NCBI GenBank assembly: GCA_023055505.1
Contig: JALIRH010000036.1
Location: forward strand, 62,001 to 126,000
Direction: 5' to 3'
Origin: Callipepla californica brunnescens
Lineage: Eukaryota; Chordata; Aves; Galliformes; Odontophoridae
Length of the DNA: 64,000 bases
Shown here piece after piece: positions 26,101 through 37,800 of this stretch; the first letter of the stretch is position 1; the number at the start of each line of letters is the position of its first letter. Both the position numbers and the translations under genes were made by a program. The notes beneath the pieces are model-generated. The model did no database searches. It was not told the origin of the DNA and worked only from the letters and a program-made list of their open reading frames with translations.

Positions 26101-29100
26101 TGATGAGGAATCCAAAAAGGGGTTCCCAGCCAGCTGGAAGGTACCCTTGATCTTCAGTAATTTTCACCTGGTCCCAAGAGCATAGGGTGAAGGCGGGAAG
26201 TGAGAATGTGGATCAACAGGTGGCTGCAACTGATGCTGAGAAGGGTTTTGATAAAGAAGGTGTAGCAACAGCTTTTAGGTTGTGTACAGTGTGCTTGCAA
26301 GGCTGAAGAGCTAAATTAGTTTCTGAAAGCTCCTATAAATCCGTTTGCCTGTAACAGAAGTGGGGAACTGCCCTGTGGTGTCCAGGCTGCTGGGGCAGTG
26401 TGTCTGTCCCTGTACTGCTGCCAGCACTCTTATCTGTGGGTCTGGGTGTCACCTGTGCTTAGAGACTGTCACAGAACTGTGGATGATGTCAGAAATCACT
26501 CAGGATCTAAGTGAGGAGGAACACAGCTTGTTTTGCTTTTGTTCACCAGGTTAGCTGTTACAGGGATTTGCTTCATGATCCTTGTTCCTCTGTTCTTGCA
26601 GAGTGTGTCTGAAGAGAGATTCCAGCAGCAGGAGGAAAGGCTGCAGCAGCTGAGGCACGACCTGCGTCGGGTCCAGAATTTGTGCAGCTCAGCAGAGAGG
26701 GAACTGAGATACGAAAGGGAGAAAAACATCGACTTACAAAAGCAAAATCTCTTGCTTCAGCAGGAATGCACTAAGGTAGGAAGAGAGTGCAGGGAGAAGG
26801 GAGTGCTGTGTTATTTTACAAGCAACGGGGGATCTGAAGTGCTGATTTCAACACACTGGACATGATTTGCTTTCTTGTCTGTGCTGGTGGATGTTGGAGT
26901 CTGTTAACATCTTGTTCTCATTCCAGTTTTCCCTAAGAAATGTTCTGGCCAAACAGTGTCCCTCTCATGCATGCACTGCCTCCAAATAAAGCATGGTGTG
27001 CTTGCTCGCTGTGTTTAGCTTTAGTTCTTGTTCAGTAGCTGGTAATCCTGTTGCCCCTTTCCAGATCAATATATTTCGGATTTTATATACTGAAGTGCAA
27101 ACTTGATTTCTTTTTCTTTTGAAAATCAGGTCAAAGCTGAACTGAAGCAAGCCCGAACAAAGCTCTTGGACACGACTGAAACGTGCTCCTCTCTCTCAGC
27201 ACAGTGGGAGAAGAGCCAGCAGAAGGTCAAAGAACTTGAACAAGAGCTCTTGAAGTGCTCCCAGGCTGATAAATTGCAAAGCACTCTGCAAGAGAAGCTT
27301 GTGCAGGAGAAATCCAAAGTGTACGAAGCACAAAAACAGGTAATTCATCAGTGTGGATTAACTTAACAGCAGCAGTGATTTTAGCAGTTCTGTGTAGCTG
27401 TAGTTCAGAAGGAGATGCAATAGCAGCTCATGAATCAATTTCCTAAAGTGCATTTCGCACACTTCAGATCTCCTGGGAGGCTGGCTGTGTATTTTAGAAG
27501 ACAGTTGAGTCATTAGTGCGAGCATAATTAAGACAATAGAAGGCAAATTGATAACCTCAACTCCTGTCTCTAAAGCTCAGTGTTTCAGAGAATGCTGCTA
27601 GGGATGTTGGCAGGTGTAGGGAGCTTGGATCGTGCTCTCACTGACAACTCTTGCTGCTGTTTGCAATCTGGTGAGTTGTAAAAACTTGGATTTTCTATAG
27701 CATTGATTCCTGTGCTGATCGTTGGATTTGGTTTTGAAGTGTGCAGGATCAAGTTAAGTGTAAAAAAGGTTGTTGCTGATTCATGCTCTGGTATCTGTTC
27801 CAAAACCTGAAAGTCACTGGAAAGGATTTGCTTTTAGTGAGTGCACTCTGACACAAAGACCTGCAGAAATAAGTACTTCTGAGTAGAAGCAAGCAAATCT
27901 TCCTTTCCTGAGACTCCTTTGATTCCAATACCAGCTTGTTCGGTTCAGAAAGTTTAATCTGTGTCCAATTTTAATTTGAGATCTCCAAGATCCAACAGAA
28001 GCTGAAGGATTCACAGCACCAACTGCTGCTGGCAGAAGCCCGTGTTTCTGACAAGAAACTCCTGGAAGAGGAGCTGAAGGAAGCTCGGGAGAATGAAGCT
28101 CGAGTGCAGCAAGAGCTCCGTGAGGAACTGCTGAAAAGGTACACAGAGCTGGGTGAGACCCACGGGGTTTCCTTGGGGATTGGTGGAGGCTTCAGCTGAC
28201 TCGGAAGGTGCACGGCCCTTCTTGCCAGCCCAGTGATTTGTTGCAGTGATAGTTTACCTCTAGGTGCCAGCGTAGTTCTTTGTTGTTCCAGCTGTGTCCC
28301 AGCACAGCTGTGTTCACACTGGGTTTGACATTCCCAGACACAGCATTCAGTGTTTGTGAAGGCACTGGGACATGGGGACATCCAGGATGTGCTGATTTCT
28401 TCCTACCCCCTGAGTTGCCTGGGCTATATGCAGTGCACCATGTTGTTTTTAGACCTCACAGTGGCACGTGGGGAGGTGACCTTGGTGTCAGCATCTCACA
28501 GTCACACCAGTGTGCTTTTAGGAAGCTCCTGGAGCAGCAGGTGGAGGAACTGCGGCAGCAGCTGCGGCATTCCCATGAGACAGAAGCATCGCTGGCCAAG
28601 ATGCATGTGGAGCTGCAGGCCAAGACTCTGCATGCCCTGGAAGATGATAAGAAAACTGACTCAGGCGAGGTGAGCTGCAGCACACACACATCCTCATCAC
28701 CCAGGGTGAGGCTGAGGAGGAGAATGGGTTGGATTGGTGATGGGGAAGCTTTGGAGGCCAGACTGAAAGGAGGTGGAGAATCCTCTGTGGCTGCAGGCAC
28801 GTGCAGAAATAGAAAAATATTTGTTTTCCAGCATCTTCAGTGTCAAAAGGAGAGCCAGAAGCTTTCAGAGCAGCTCTCACTGCTGAAGGAGGAAAATAAA
28901 GCTCTTTATGAGGAAGGAGTCCGTCTCCTGAACCAGAAGGATCTGTATGTCAGGTAAAGACTTAAGTGGCAGGAGATGTGAAGTCAGAAAAAAGCTACCC
29001 AGGAACTGCTCTTTATTTGACTGATAGTGACACTGGATTTGACTGTTCTGCAGCCCTTCGTGCTTCTCCTGTTCAGGACACATAGCACTGGGAGATCTGT

Positions 29101-32100
29101 CTTAACCCAGGGAGGGTTAACCCAGAGGGGGAAGGGCTAGGATTTGTAAAGCTGGGAGTCAACTGGGGGGATACTTTGGGTCCTTTCCCCCAATCAGTTT
29201 CCACTTGGTTGACACTTAATGCACTCTTGCAAGAAGAAAAACCAACCAGACAACGAAATGCTCAGACACAGCAGAGAAAGATGCAGCCTACAAAGTCAGT
29301 GCACTCATTCTGCCTTCAGCTGTGCAATTGGAGCTTGGTAGATGGCTGCAGCTCCTGGGTCAGGCTTTAAGAAGCCTGCGTAAATGCAGAATATCTTCTG
29401 TCTCATTTTTGGCTTAAAACACAAGAGGGTTTCACATCTTTGTTTGTACCTCCTCAGGAAATATAATGAAATGCAGCTCCGCCACAAAGAGAAGATCCGC
29501 AGAGCCAAAGCGACGTTCATCCATGAGATGAAACAAAGGGACAGCAGGATTAAGCAGCTTGAAAACGAGCTCAGCGAGTCAAAACTCCAAGTGGAAAAGG
29601 TAAAAGAACTCATGGGAGACTCCCCCCATAGGGAAGGCAGGAAGCTGAATGCAGAGTATCTCTCCTCTCTAAAAGGAGGAGATTGCCACAATAAGCTTTG
29701 CAGAGCTCCTCCAGCAGAGGTGGACCTGCCCTTGTAATGGCAGACAGGAGTCATATATAGTTAGAGCTGATGGTGTAGGGTGCTTTGCATCAGAGTGTTC
29801 CAGGAGAGAACATGCTCAATGGTGATCCTTTTGGCAAGTCACTTTGAGGTCTACAAAGGGTAGAGAAGAACAGAGCGTAACTTCTGGTTGTTGTTTCCCT
29901 CTGCAAACGATGCTCAGGGGAAAGTGCTGATTGCACAGATCACTACTGAGAATGAGAAGTTACTCCAGGAAAGACGACGGCTCCTCCAGAGGATAACTGA
30001 CCAAGAGGAGACCCTGTGGAGCAACAGGTCTACAGCTGCTGCCCTGCAGAGCAGGTAGGCACCTGACTATGTCTTAGCAGGGTGCTCTGGGAGCCTGTGT
30101 CATCCTTGCACATCTCCAGTTTCACTCTGCTTTCAATGAAGAAATCCTTATTTTGTCTGGAGGAAAGCCTGGATTGTGTCTCAGTCATTAGTGCTGGGGT
30201 TTTTAATGACTGTGGGATGTCATTAGGCCCTCTGCCCAGCAAATCTCATACAGCTGAGGGCTGTGGAGGCAAAAGGATCTGAAGTTGAAAAAGAAAAGGT
30301 CCTTTAGGAAGCATAATGGGTCTGGAAGGGAAATAACCTGTGCCTTTTATGTGCAACACACCCAGAATGAAGATCCTGGATGAGGAGAACGTGCGGCTGC
30401 ATGAGAGCAAAATCCATCTCTCTGGCCACGTGCACACCTCACAGCGGGCACTGAGGAGCACCCACGCTCCCAACACAGAGGTGAGACCCTCTGGGATGTC
30501 CTGGTCCCAGCAGACAGGTTGTGGGAGCTGATGTCCTGCTGAGAGGGTCAGTAGCTGCAGTTTTGGTGCCAGAGAACAGCTGAACCATTCCTTTCCTTTG
30601 GATGGAAAGGAGATGCCAAGTGTGCAGTAGGCTGCAGTGGCTTTGTTGGTAAGAGGGAACTTTTGGGGTAGCTGGTATGACACTCAGATTATTATCTGCT
30701 CTTGCTTGTTTAGCAATGAACTTAGGGATGAGAAGTCCAGGGGTGATCAAAATATCCCTTTCAGGTATTGCTAAAGAGATTAGGAGCACAGGTAGTATTC
30801 TCTAGCAAAAAAAAAAGGCTTTTCCAAGTATGTTAGCAGCAAAAAGAGGAATAAAGAAAACATTGGTGTGATATTCAGTGAGGATGGTTATTTCACAAAT
30901 CGAGATGATGATTGATGATAAAGCAGAGACACTTAATGCCTTCGTCACCTCTGTATTTAACAGCAGTGATGGGCCCTGGGATCTCCAGTGCCCTGAGCTG
31001 AAGGACTGCAACCAGGGGGAATGATAATAAACCCCAAGTTGACTATGAACTTGTGTGGGATTTGCTGCTGGAAATGAGCACGTGTAAGTCTATAGGACCC
31101 AATGCGACTCAGTGCTGAAAGAGTTGATCAGCATTGCCAGACCTCTCAGCACATGTTAAAGACTGCAAACTTGCAAATGTTATTCCAGTTGTCAAGAAGA
31201 CCAAGAGAAACAACTCTGATAGCTGAGGCATGTCAGCCTCAAAGACCAGCACAGTTATGGAGAGCATTACTCTGACAGCCACTGAAATACATGAGGAAGA
31301 GAATACAGTGTAGTCATCAGTCATAGCCAACACGGGATTCCAAAGGGAAAGCTATGCCTCACCTGATATCCCCTAATGAAAGGATTGTCTGTCTAGTGGG
31401 AATGTGATGGTTTTTAGTTTGTTGGCTGTGGATTTCAGCAAAGCTTTTGATGCTGTCTTTTACGGTATCCTCCTGGAGCACGTGACAGCATGGCTGAGCA
31501 ATTGCCTGGAGCGATGGGCTCTGAGAGTAGAGTGGGAAATGGGGCAACGTCACGCTCATGGCTATCACTAGCAGGGCTCCCCAGGGCTCGGTTTTAGGGC
31601 CAGTTCACTTGAATGCTTCTAACGATGACCTGGGTTCAGGAATTGAGTGGATGCTGAGTTTGCTGATGATGCTAAATGAGGAGATGTGATCAGTTCCCTT
31701 GAAGCCAAGGAGACCTTGCAAGGGGGATCATAATCGTTCAGAGCTCTGGGCAATCACAAATCACATGAAGTGTAACAAATGCTGGATTTTGCACCTGGGA
31801 CAGAGCAGTCCTGGGTGGTACGTACAGACTGGGAGATGGGTGGCCAGGGGGCAGCTCTGCAGGGGGGGATCTGAGGGTTTTCTCCCTGCAGAAGAGTATC
31901 CTGAGCTCCCCTTCTCCTTTTCATTTTTAGAATTGTTAAAGGACCTTAATAACAGGCCTGGCCGTTTCAGAGTGAGCATTGCAGTTCAGACAAATAGAAC
32001 CCTGTGGTTGGGACTCTTAGATATGTTACACCAGTAAGTCAAAAGCACTCTGACCAAGGTAGCTGATAATGATGACCAAATTGAAGTTAACAGAGGTATG

Positions 32101-32999
32101 TCTTAGCTCCTCACTGAGTTTTGGATGGATGAATTCATGAAGAATGTAGTGAGATAGGGACAAATTCAACAAAGTGAAAGGCTGTTTCAGCAGCTCTCCA
32201 GATTCAGCCGGTGATATGGAAGTTCCTTGGTTGAAGGGTTAGGAATTGGAAGGGAACCAGGTTTGGAAACCAGTGGTTACAAATGAAGAAGAGTTCATTC
32301 AGGAGCTGTTTGTGTGGTCCATTCTGTTTTTTTTTTTTTCCTTTTGGTTGTTTAACCTGAGCTTTGGGGTTTGTTGGTTTGTTTTTAAGTTAAGATTCAG
32401 ACTGATTAGTAGCACTGTCAAGATGGGGAACGTGTGTTGGTGCAGGGGACGCATTCAGGACTGAGGCTGTACAATGATAGTCAGGGTCTGACACACACCT
32501 CCCCCTCTGAAAGTCTGTTGTTGTCATTCCAGGACTTGAAGAGTGCTAATTGCTCTGAACGACAGCTGCAGAGTAAGGTGTCGGCATCGTCTCCCCGTGC
32601 CAGGTACTGTGGGGTAAAATGAGAAGGAAGGGGATTTCTCCTCAATGTGGCAAGGCAGGAGTTGGGCATTTGGTTTCAGCCACAGCCCTGTGCTGCCTCA
32701 CAGTGGTGCGGCACTGTGGCTGTGCAGGTGGTGAGGAATTGGGTAATGCTAAAACAATGACTTAAGAGTGGAAATGTGTTTTCAGCTTCCAACCACGCGA
32801 ACCACCCGACTCCCTCAGCAGCCTGAAGCCCGTGCATGACACCAAGCCTGAAGGAGGAGCTGAGAGCCAGGATTCATCCTTTTGCTTATCCCCCTCTCAG
32901 CCTTCGGAGATTGGGTACCTGAATGTAGCCTCGCCTGGAGACACCACAGCCTCCCAGCTGCAGGAGGAGAGCCAGAGCATCAGCTCTGAGAACCTCTAA
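8191..32999 (+). CDS. CCDC30: Coiled-coil domain-containing protein 30, 26 coding exons
   Basis: Exons: 8191-8214, 8291-8458, 8582-8702, 13221-13405, 14697-14786, 15191-15317, 16441-16512, 17508-17623, 18507-18614, 18893-18993, 19538-19730, 22308-22406, 22537-22662, 23805-23927, 24619-24776, 25384-25630, 26602-26775, 27130-27339, 27981-28138, 28522-28669, 28832-28953, 29458-29599, 29918-30054, 30366-30480, 32533-32603, 32786-32999. All junctions are phase-compatible and give 1182 residues. After an Ala-rich start nearly the whole protein is heptad-rich coiled coil (many E, K, Q, L), with a short Gly/Pro break from exon 7 (EPGSQGGG) and a Ser/Pro-rich tail ending SISSENL. The name rests on this architecture and on synteny between PPCS and PPIH; CCDC30 (also PFDN6L) has no known enzymatic activity. 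The X-box-like promoter hints at a ciliary role. Further optional exons may have been missed in the long introns. Confidence 0.9.
8880..9238 (+). mobile_element. CR1 LINE fragment (CCDC30 intron 3)
   Basis: This carries the CR1 3' ORF2/UTR text 'gggtgtcctggtggccaa', then 'gtgagccagcagtgtgtcct', a 'ggggagagtccagtggaggg' block and 'gaggacaggctgagagccct'. It is the same subregion as the element in YBX1 intron 2. It lacks the terminal 3' repeat and is degraded. Confidence 0.8.
9240..9370 (-). mobile_element. Inverted CR1 3' fragment abutting the previous one
   Basis: On the plus strand the order 'aggtccaaccacctgc ... cagggcaccaccacctctctgggcaacc' is the reverse complement of a CR1 3' region. It sits directly next to a plus-oriented CR1 piece, so two insertions have met head-to-tail in opposite orientations. 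Confidence 0.6.
30800..32200 (+). mobile_element. Old CR1 LINE with reverse-transcriptase remnant (CCDC30 intron 24)
   Basis: Degraded CR1 ORF2 text runs along the plus strand. A segment near 31430 reads VDFSKAFDAV, the conserved reverse-transcriptase motif region of CR1. Further on, around 31560-31620, sequence corresponding to the 'GVPQGSVLGP' region is recognisable though altered, followed by 'gctgagtttgctgatgatgc' and 'tgctggattttgcacctggg'. Several frameshifts and stops break it. The 5' part and the 3' terminal repeats are missing or unrecognisable, and both borders are approximate. Confidence 0.75.
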
Positions 33000-33345
33000 C
33001 TGGGGAAAGACGTTTGTAAAGTACAGACTGGATGGGCTGCCAGGATTTGGGCTCCTGTTGCCATGCAGCGATAAGGACTGCAGTAGGGAGAGTTGCCAAA
33101 TGACTTGCTCGGTGATTTCTGTGGTAACTGAATAATCTCACTTTTTTTTTTCTTTTCTTTTCTTTTTTTTTTTTAAACTTAGCTAACCATAAATGTGTTC
33201 GTGTCATCTCAGATCTACCCAGAGGCCGGAATTTGCAGGCCAGCTCAGTCCAATACAAGAAGGGAGGGGTGGGGTGAGACACGTGTTTCCCTGAATCGCA
33301 TTTCCTTGTCCTGCCCCAAAGCTACAAGCTTTGTAAATAAAAGTT
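33000..33345 (+). other. CCDC30: CCDC30 3'UTR with poly(A) signal
   Basis: After the TAA at 32997-32999 the transcript probably continues without a further intron to the AATAAA at 33336-33341. The UTR holds a T-rich tract with interspersed C (33141-33175). Confidence 0.75.
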
Positions 33346-34300
33346 GGAGAGATTCTCCTGTGCTCTGCCATTTATCTGGGCTTCTCCATTCCCCTCTGTC
33401 TGTGCTCAGGTGCTGCTGTGCAAACCTAGGGAGAGGAACAGAAGGGGCCTGAGTGCTCAGAGGTTTGAAGGGAGAGAACTGTTGTATGTAGGGAGGAATG
33501 GAGGGCATGTGAGCACAAGATGGGGAGGGAGGAAAGGGAAGAGGAAGGAAGCTGTCTCCAGATGGGGGTGGGGAGGGAGCGAGCTCTGAGTGCAAGGAGG
33601 AGGTGGGGGGGGAAAGGAACCAAAAGGGACAAAAAAGGAGAAAGAGGGGTTGAAGAAATGGGTTTAGGAACATATAGGCAGTTAAAGGAAGGGATCTGAA
33701 TCTGCAGTCAGGGAAATGGAGTAGATCTGAATGCTCACAGGCAGTGATGAAAGGTCTGCAAGGATGCACCCACCCAGGGGCTGTAGTGGAAGGAGCAGAA
33801 TGCACACAGGGAGTGCAGAGGGGATCTGTGTGTGCAGAAAGGCTCAGGGCAGGTGCTGCAGGGAAAGGGAGTGGGAAGGGGAGAGATCTGAGTGTGCATG
33901 AGGAGAGCTGAGCATAGAGGGGATGAATAGGAGTCACTGCTGACACGAGGGGGAAGTGAAGAAACTGAAACACTTGAAGGGATGAAGTCCTCAAAAATAG
34001 CGAATCCTCCTGGAGGAGATCTGAAGTGACACAGAACACCTGGGTAGGGAAAAGAGTGATCCCAATTACCTGGTGTAGGGAACTCGCTTTGGCAGGAGGG
34101 TTGAACTTGAGGTCCCTTCCGACCCCTATGATTCTATGAAGTGGAGAAGGAGTGTTTCTGGAGTGATGGGGTGTCCCAAGAGCTGACTGTATTGGAGGCT
34201 GAAGTGAGCCTAACTGGGAATGGATGCACTGTGCCTGGCCCAGGGGCTCCGTGCAGCTGTGGCACAGACTGCCTCGGGGCCCTTGCAGAGAAAAAGTGAC
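33346..34300. other. CCDC30-PPIH intergenic purine-rich stretch
   Basis: The plus strand is strongly G/A-rich from about 33420 to 33960, with a loosely recurring 'atctgagtgtgca'-like element (near 33583, 33693, 33724, 33824 and 33885) that looks like a decayed minisatellite. No gene was recognised. The long minus-strand ORF here is a by-product of the purine bias. Confidence 0.5.
34080..34140 (+). mobile_element. CR1 3'-terminal fragment
   Basis: It contains 'ctttggcaggagggttgaac', then 'ggtcccttccgacccctatg' and 'attctatga', the classic avian CR1 3' end with its terminal ATTCTATGA repeat unit. Confidence 0.8.
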
Positions 34301-34309
34301 CGGGCATCA

Positions 34310-34500
34310 CCAGCCAGAGCAAGGGCTGGATTCTGCACCTGGGCCAGGGGCACCTGGCTCTGTACTGAGCGGGGGACAGAGGCTGCGGAGCAGGAAGGGC
34401 TGTGGGGCTCGGGCTGACAACAAGCTGAACGTGCACACACAGCAGTGCGCTCCGGGGCCCAAAGGGCCACAGTACCCTGGGATACACCGGGGAAGGACTG
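34310..34500 (+). mobile_element. CR1 fragment upstream of PPIH
   Basis: Segments such as 'ctggattctgcacctgggcc' and 'gctgacaacaagctgaac' followed by 'cagcagtgcgctc' and 'aaagggccacagtaccctggg' match the CR1 region that precedes its 3'UTR. It is GC-rich and diverged. Confidence 0.65.
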
Positions 34501-34516
34501 TCCCGGGCCACGTGCG

Positions 34517-34595
34517 GGTAGGTCGCTCCGAAAGTAATACCTCCTATTCACTTCCACGGAAACACCGGAGCACCGTTTGGTAGGGCAAACACAAC
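34517..34595 (+). mobile_element. Mariner-like terminal fragment (Galluhop type)
   Basis: It starts at a TA with 'taggtcgctccgaaagtaat' and continues 'acctcctattcacttcc', resembling the terminal inverted repeat region of the chicken mariner Galluhop as I remember it. Only one end is seen and there is no transposase. It abuts the PPIH CpG island. Confidence 0.6.
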
Positions 34596-34599
34596 GTCA

Positions 34600-34898
34600 C
34601 TCCTCACTCAGCGCGGCCCGGGGACCCCACGCGCTCAGGGTCCCGCTAACCTTCCCCACGCGCTGCAGCGCGCAGCCCACGAGCGGAGGGGGCGAGACCG
34701 CCCTCGCGTGGCCGAGGGAGGGACACGCGGGAACGGAGGCAGCGCAGCCCCGCGCCGCTCCGCCACCGCTCCGCTTCGGACAACGGCGGCGCGACGGGCG
34801 CTACGCGCTGACGTCACTGCCCGCAGCTCCCGCCCTGCGGCGGGCACGTGACTCCTTCCCCTCTCTGCCCCGCTTCCGCTTCCCGGTGCGCGGCCGCC
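34600..34898 (+). promoter_or_regulatory. PPIH: PPIH CpG-island promoter
   Basis: GC-rich sequence with a perfect CRE (TGACGTCA, 34809-34816) and an E-box (CACGTG, 34845-34850) within 90 bp of the start codon. The ATG is preceded by GCCGCC, a strong Kozak context. No TATA box was seen. Confidence 0.75.
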
Positions 34899-37800
34899 AT
34901 GTCGGCGCTGGGGCTGAACCCGAACAACCCCGTGGTGTTCTTCGACGTCAGCATCGGCGGGCAGGTGGGGCCGCGCCGCGCTCCGCTCCCCGGCCCTTCT
35001 CGGTGGGGGCGGGCCGGGCGGGGCTGAGCCGGCTGCTGTCTCCGCAGGAGGTCGGCCGCATGAAGATCGAGCTGTTCGCGGACGTCGTGCCCAAAACAGC
35101 GGAGAATTTCAGGTGAGGAGCGGCCGCGTCCGGCGGGCTCAGCTGGGCGCCGTGCGCTGCGCTGCGCGCTGAGGCGGGACGCGTGAGGCGGGACGCGTGA
35201 GGCGGGACGCGTGAGGCGGGACGCGTGAGGCGGGACGCGTGAGGCGGGACGCGTGAGGCGGGACGCGTGAGGCGGGACGCGGGGGCTGCGCCGGAGTGTC
35301 GTGGTCCCTCCCGCCGCCGCACCCGCTTCGGTTCTCTCCCTGTGCCCGCAGCGCTGCGTGTGTGACCGTGCAGCACCGTAACCGCCCAGCGGTGTGACCT
35401 GACCGGGAAAGGCTCTGATCCCTCCCCGCTCCGTGTGCGGAGTTTCTGACGCGCTCTGTATGTGAAAGGCAGTGCCTTAATGTTGTGGTTAAAGCCTGCT
35501 CGCTGCCCCGTTCTGACGCTGGCAGCAGTGGCGATCCTGCCTTGGCAGGGGGGTTGGACTCGATGATCTCTAGAGGTCCCTTCCCACCCCTACGATTCTG
35601 TGATTCTGTGCATCTCTTGGACGTCCCAGTTCCAGAGAAGTAAACGTAGCCTGTCCTCTGAGACGCGGTGCTACAGACACACTGCTCGGTATCCGTACTC
35701 TCTCCATGTCTTCTCAGAACTCTCTTTTGAAATGGAAGTGTTAAAGTGTTTACCAATGATTTCTATCTCATCCCCACTGGAATAAGCCAAGTCCTGCACG
35801 ACATTCAGTGCGTTTGCTGAATGCCACCCTCTGTGTCCCCAGCATTCAGATGAGGTTTACGCTCACCTTTTCTGTGTTTCGTTTTTTCTTTTTCAGACAG
35901 TTTTGTACAGGTGAATTCAGGTACGTGTTTTATGTTCTGTTTTTGCCTAGCATTCTCAGACAGACTGTGCTGGGTGGCTCAAAAGATGGCTCGCTTGGCA
36001 GTTTTCCTGGCTATACCACTGCGAAATGGAAGCATTTCAGAAATGTGCTCTGATGGAAGTGTGGCTGGCTCAGTTAGTCACAGCAGTGGCTGTCTTTTCC
36101 TTTTGGGCACAAATTTGGTCATGTTCACATTGCTCTAAACATACCTTGCCTGCACATAAAAAAAAGGGATGCAGCACATCCTGGTACAGATGTCCGTACT
36201 GCAAATTACAGTGGGATTCTGCTGAGGTGATGAGATGGATGTTGCAAGCAGCCATTGCCCATTCAGGTTTCCCTTGGCCTCTGGTGGCATCAGTACAAAA
36301 TTTGGATCCAGCATGGGCTCAGGGACGTGGGTTGGTAGGTGATATATTAAAACATCTGATTTACAGGGCAGCTCTTTGGGAATGTGAACTCCTGCGAGGG
36401 TTTTGTGTTGGGGTTTCCAATGAGTTGTAATGACTTTCCCTTTTATTTCCTTCTAGGAAAGACGGTGTCCCTATAGGTTATAAAGGAAGCACTTTCCACA
36501 GGTGGTACTTCTGCTTTTGTTTAGAGACCTAATAGCAGTGTGTGGCTTTCAGCCCTGCCTCAAGGGTGACGTTGGTCTGGGGGGCATTTGTAGGTTGTGG
36601 TTCCTATCACCTTCCTGTAGCTTCTGCTGTCTGTCCTTTGCGTGCTGTCAAATACTGTCTGTAGGCTGTAACAGACATTCATGATGCGTTTTTCTACTGG
36701 GAACTGAGTACTGCTTTCCTTTTTTAGGGTAATAAAGGACTTCATGATCCAAGGAGGTGACTTTGTAAACGTATGTACTGCTGTGTATTGCTTTTGTTTT
36801 TTCCCCACACTTTTCCAAGGTACTGATTTGTTGGATCTGGTGGCAGTTTTGAGACACGCAGCAATAACTGGAGGCTTCCTCACAGCACTGCTACCATCTT
36901 ACTGCAACAGACTATAACATACTTAGTAACAAATCTGGAGCCTTGGGTAAAAGTATGTCATCCTTCCCTATGTTTTCTCTCTCTAACAGCATGATGATAT
37001 AGCTAGGGGCTCTGCAAACTTGCAGAGGTTTTCTTTTCACCCTGTTGTCCTTCCCCTTTCTCCTGTCCCCACAGTAAGGGGCAGAGATGTCCATTGTATG
37101 TGTGAGAAGAGATGCCTAAGTACACAAACCAAGCATCTATTCCAAGAGATAGTTTAAATCCAAACTAACTTTTTGTTAGTGAATTGTCTCAAAGTAGAGA
37201 AGAGTATTTGTGCCTGCAGTGCTGCCGTGCTCAGCCCTGGGGATAAGCAGAGTATCTGAGAGAAGCTGAAGGACCACAGAGTTACTTCTCTGTGTTAGGA
37301 CATGGTGCAATGGTTTCATTTCTGGCAGAGGTAGTTAAAAAGAAGGAAAGGGGCAGAGGGGGAGCTTTAGTTCAGAAGTTGGTTGTGTGAAAATCACTGA
37401 GAGAACTGCCTGCACAGGAGGTGGCTCAGCTGGGTCAGGTTTAGGTAATCCCCAGCAGTGACACTGCAGGCTTAATAAAGAAAGTGTATGTTAAGTGGAA
37501 AGGCAATAAAGGAAGACAGGCTGCAGCCAGACAGAGTAAATGGGGCTGAATGAAGCTAATTCAACACAGGGAAATTGCTTTCAGAACAGCAAATTTAACT
37601 GAGTGTGCTTGACTTGTCTGTTTGAATTGCTTCTGCAGCTTTCTCTGGGGGGTTCCTCACTGCCGTTCTCCTGAAGGGTCTCAGTCCTTTTGGCAGTGTG
37701 CAGGAGTCTCTGCAGTGGGGCAGCTATGGGCCACGCTGCTGTCATGTATCCATCAAGTCTTAATGTCTGAGTGCTAGTGCTTGTAGTAGATGCGAAGTGT

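Noticed and set aside
33245..34039. 264-residue minus-strand ORF after CCDC30
   Set aside because: Its Pro/Ser/Leu-rich composition follows from the purine bias of the opposite strand. It has no domain, no splice context, and includes a decayed repeat.
36026..36430. 134-residue plus-strand ORF with several Cys pairs in PPIH intron 3
   Set aside because: The CxxC pairs do not form a recognisable zinc-binding domain, and the stretch lies inside an intron whose flanking PPIH exons join perfectly without it.
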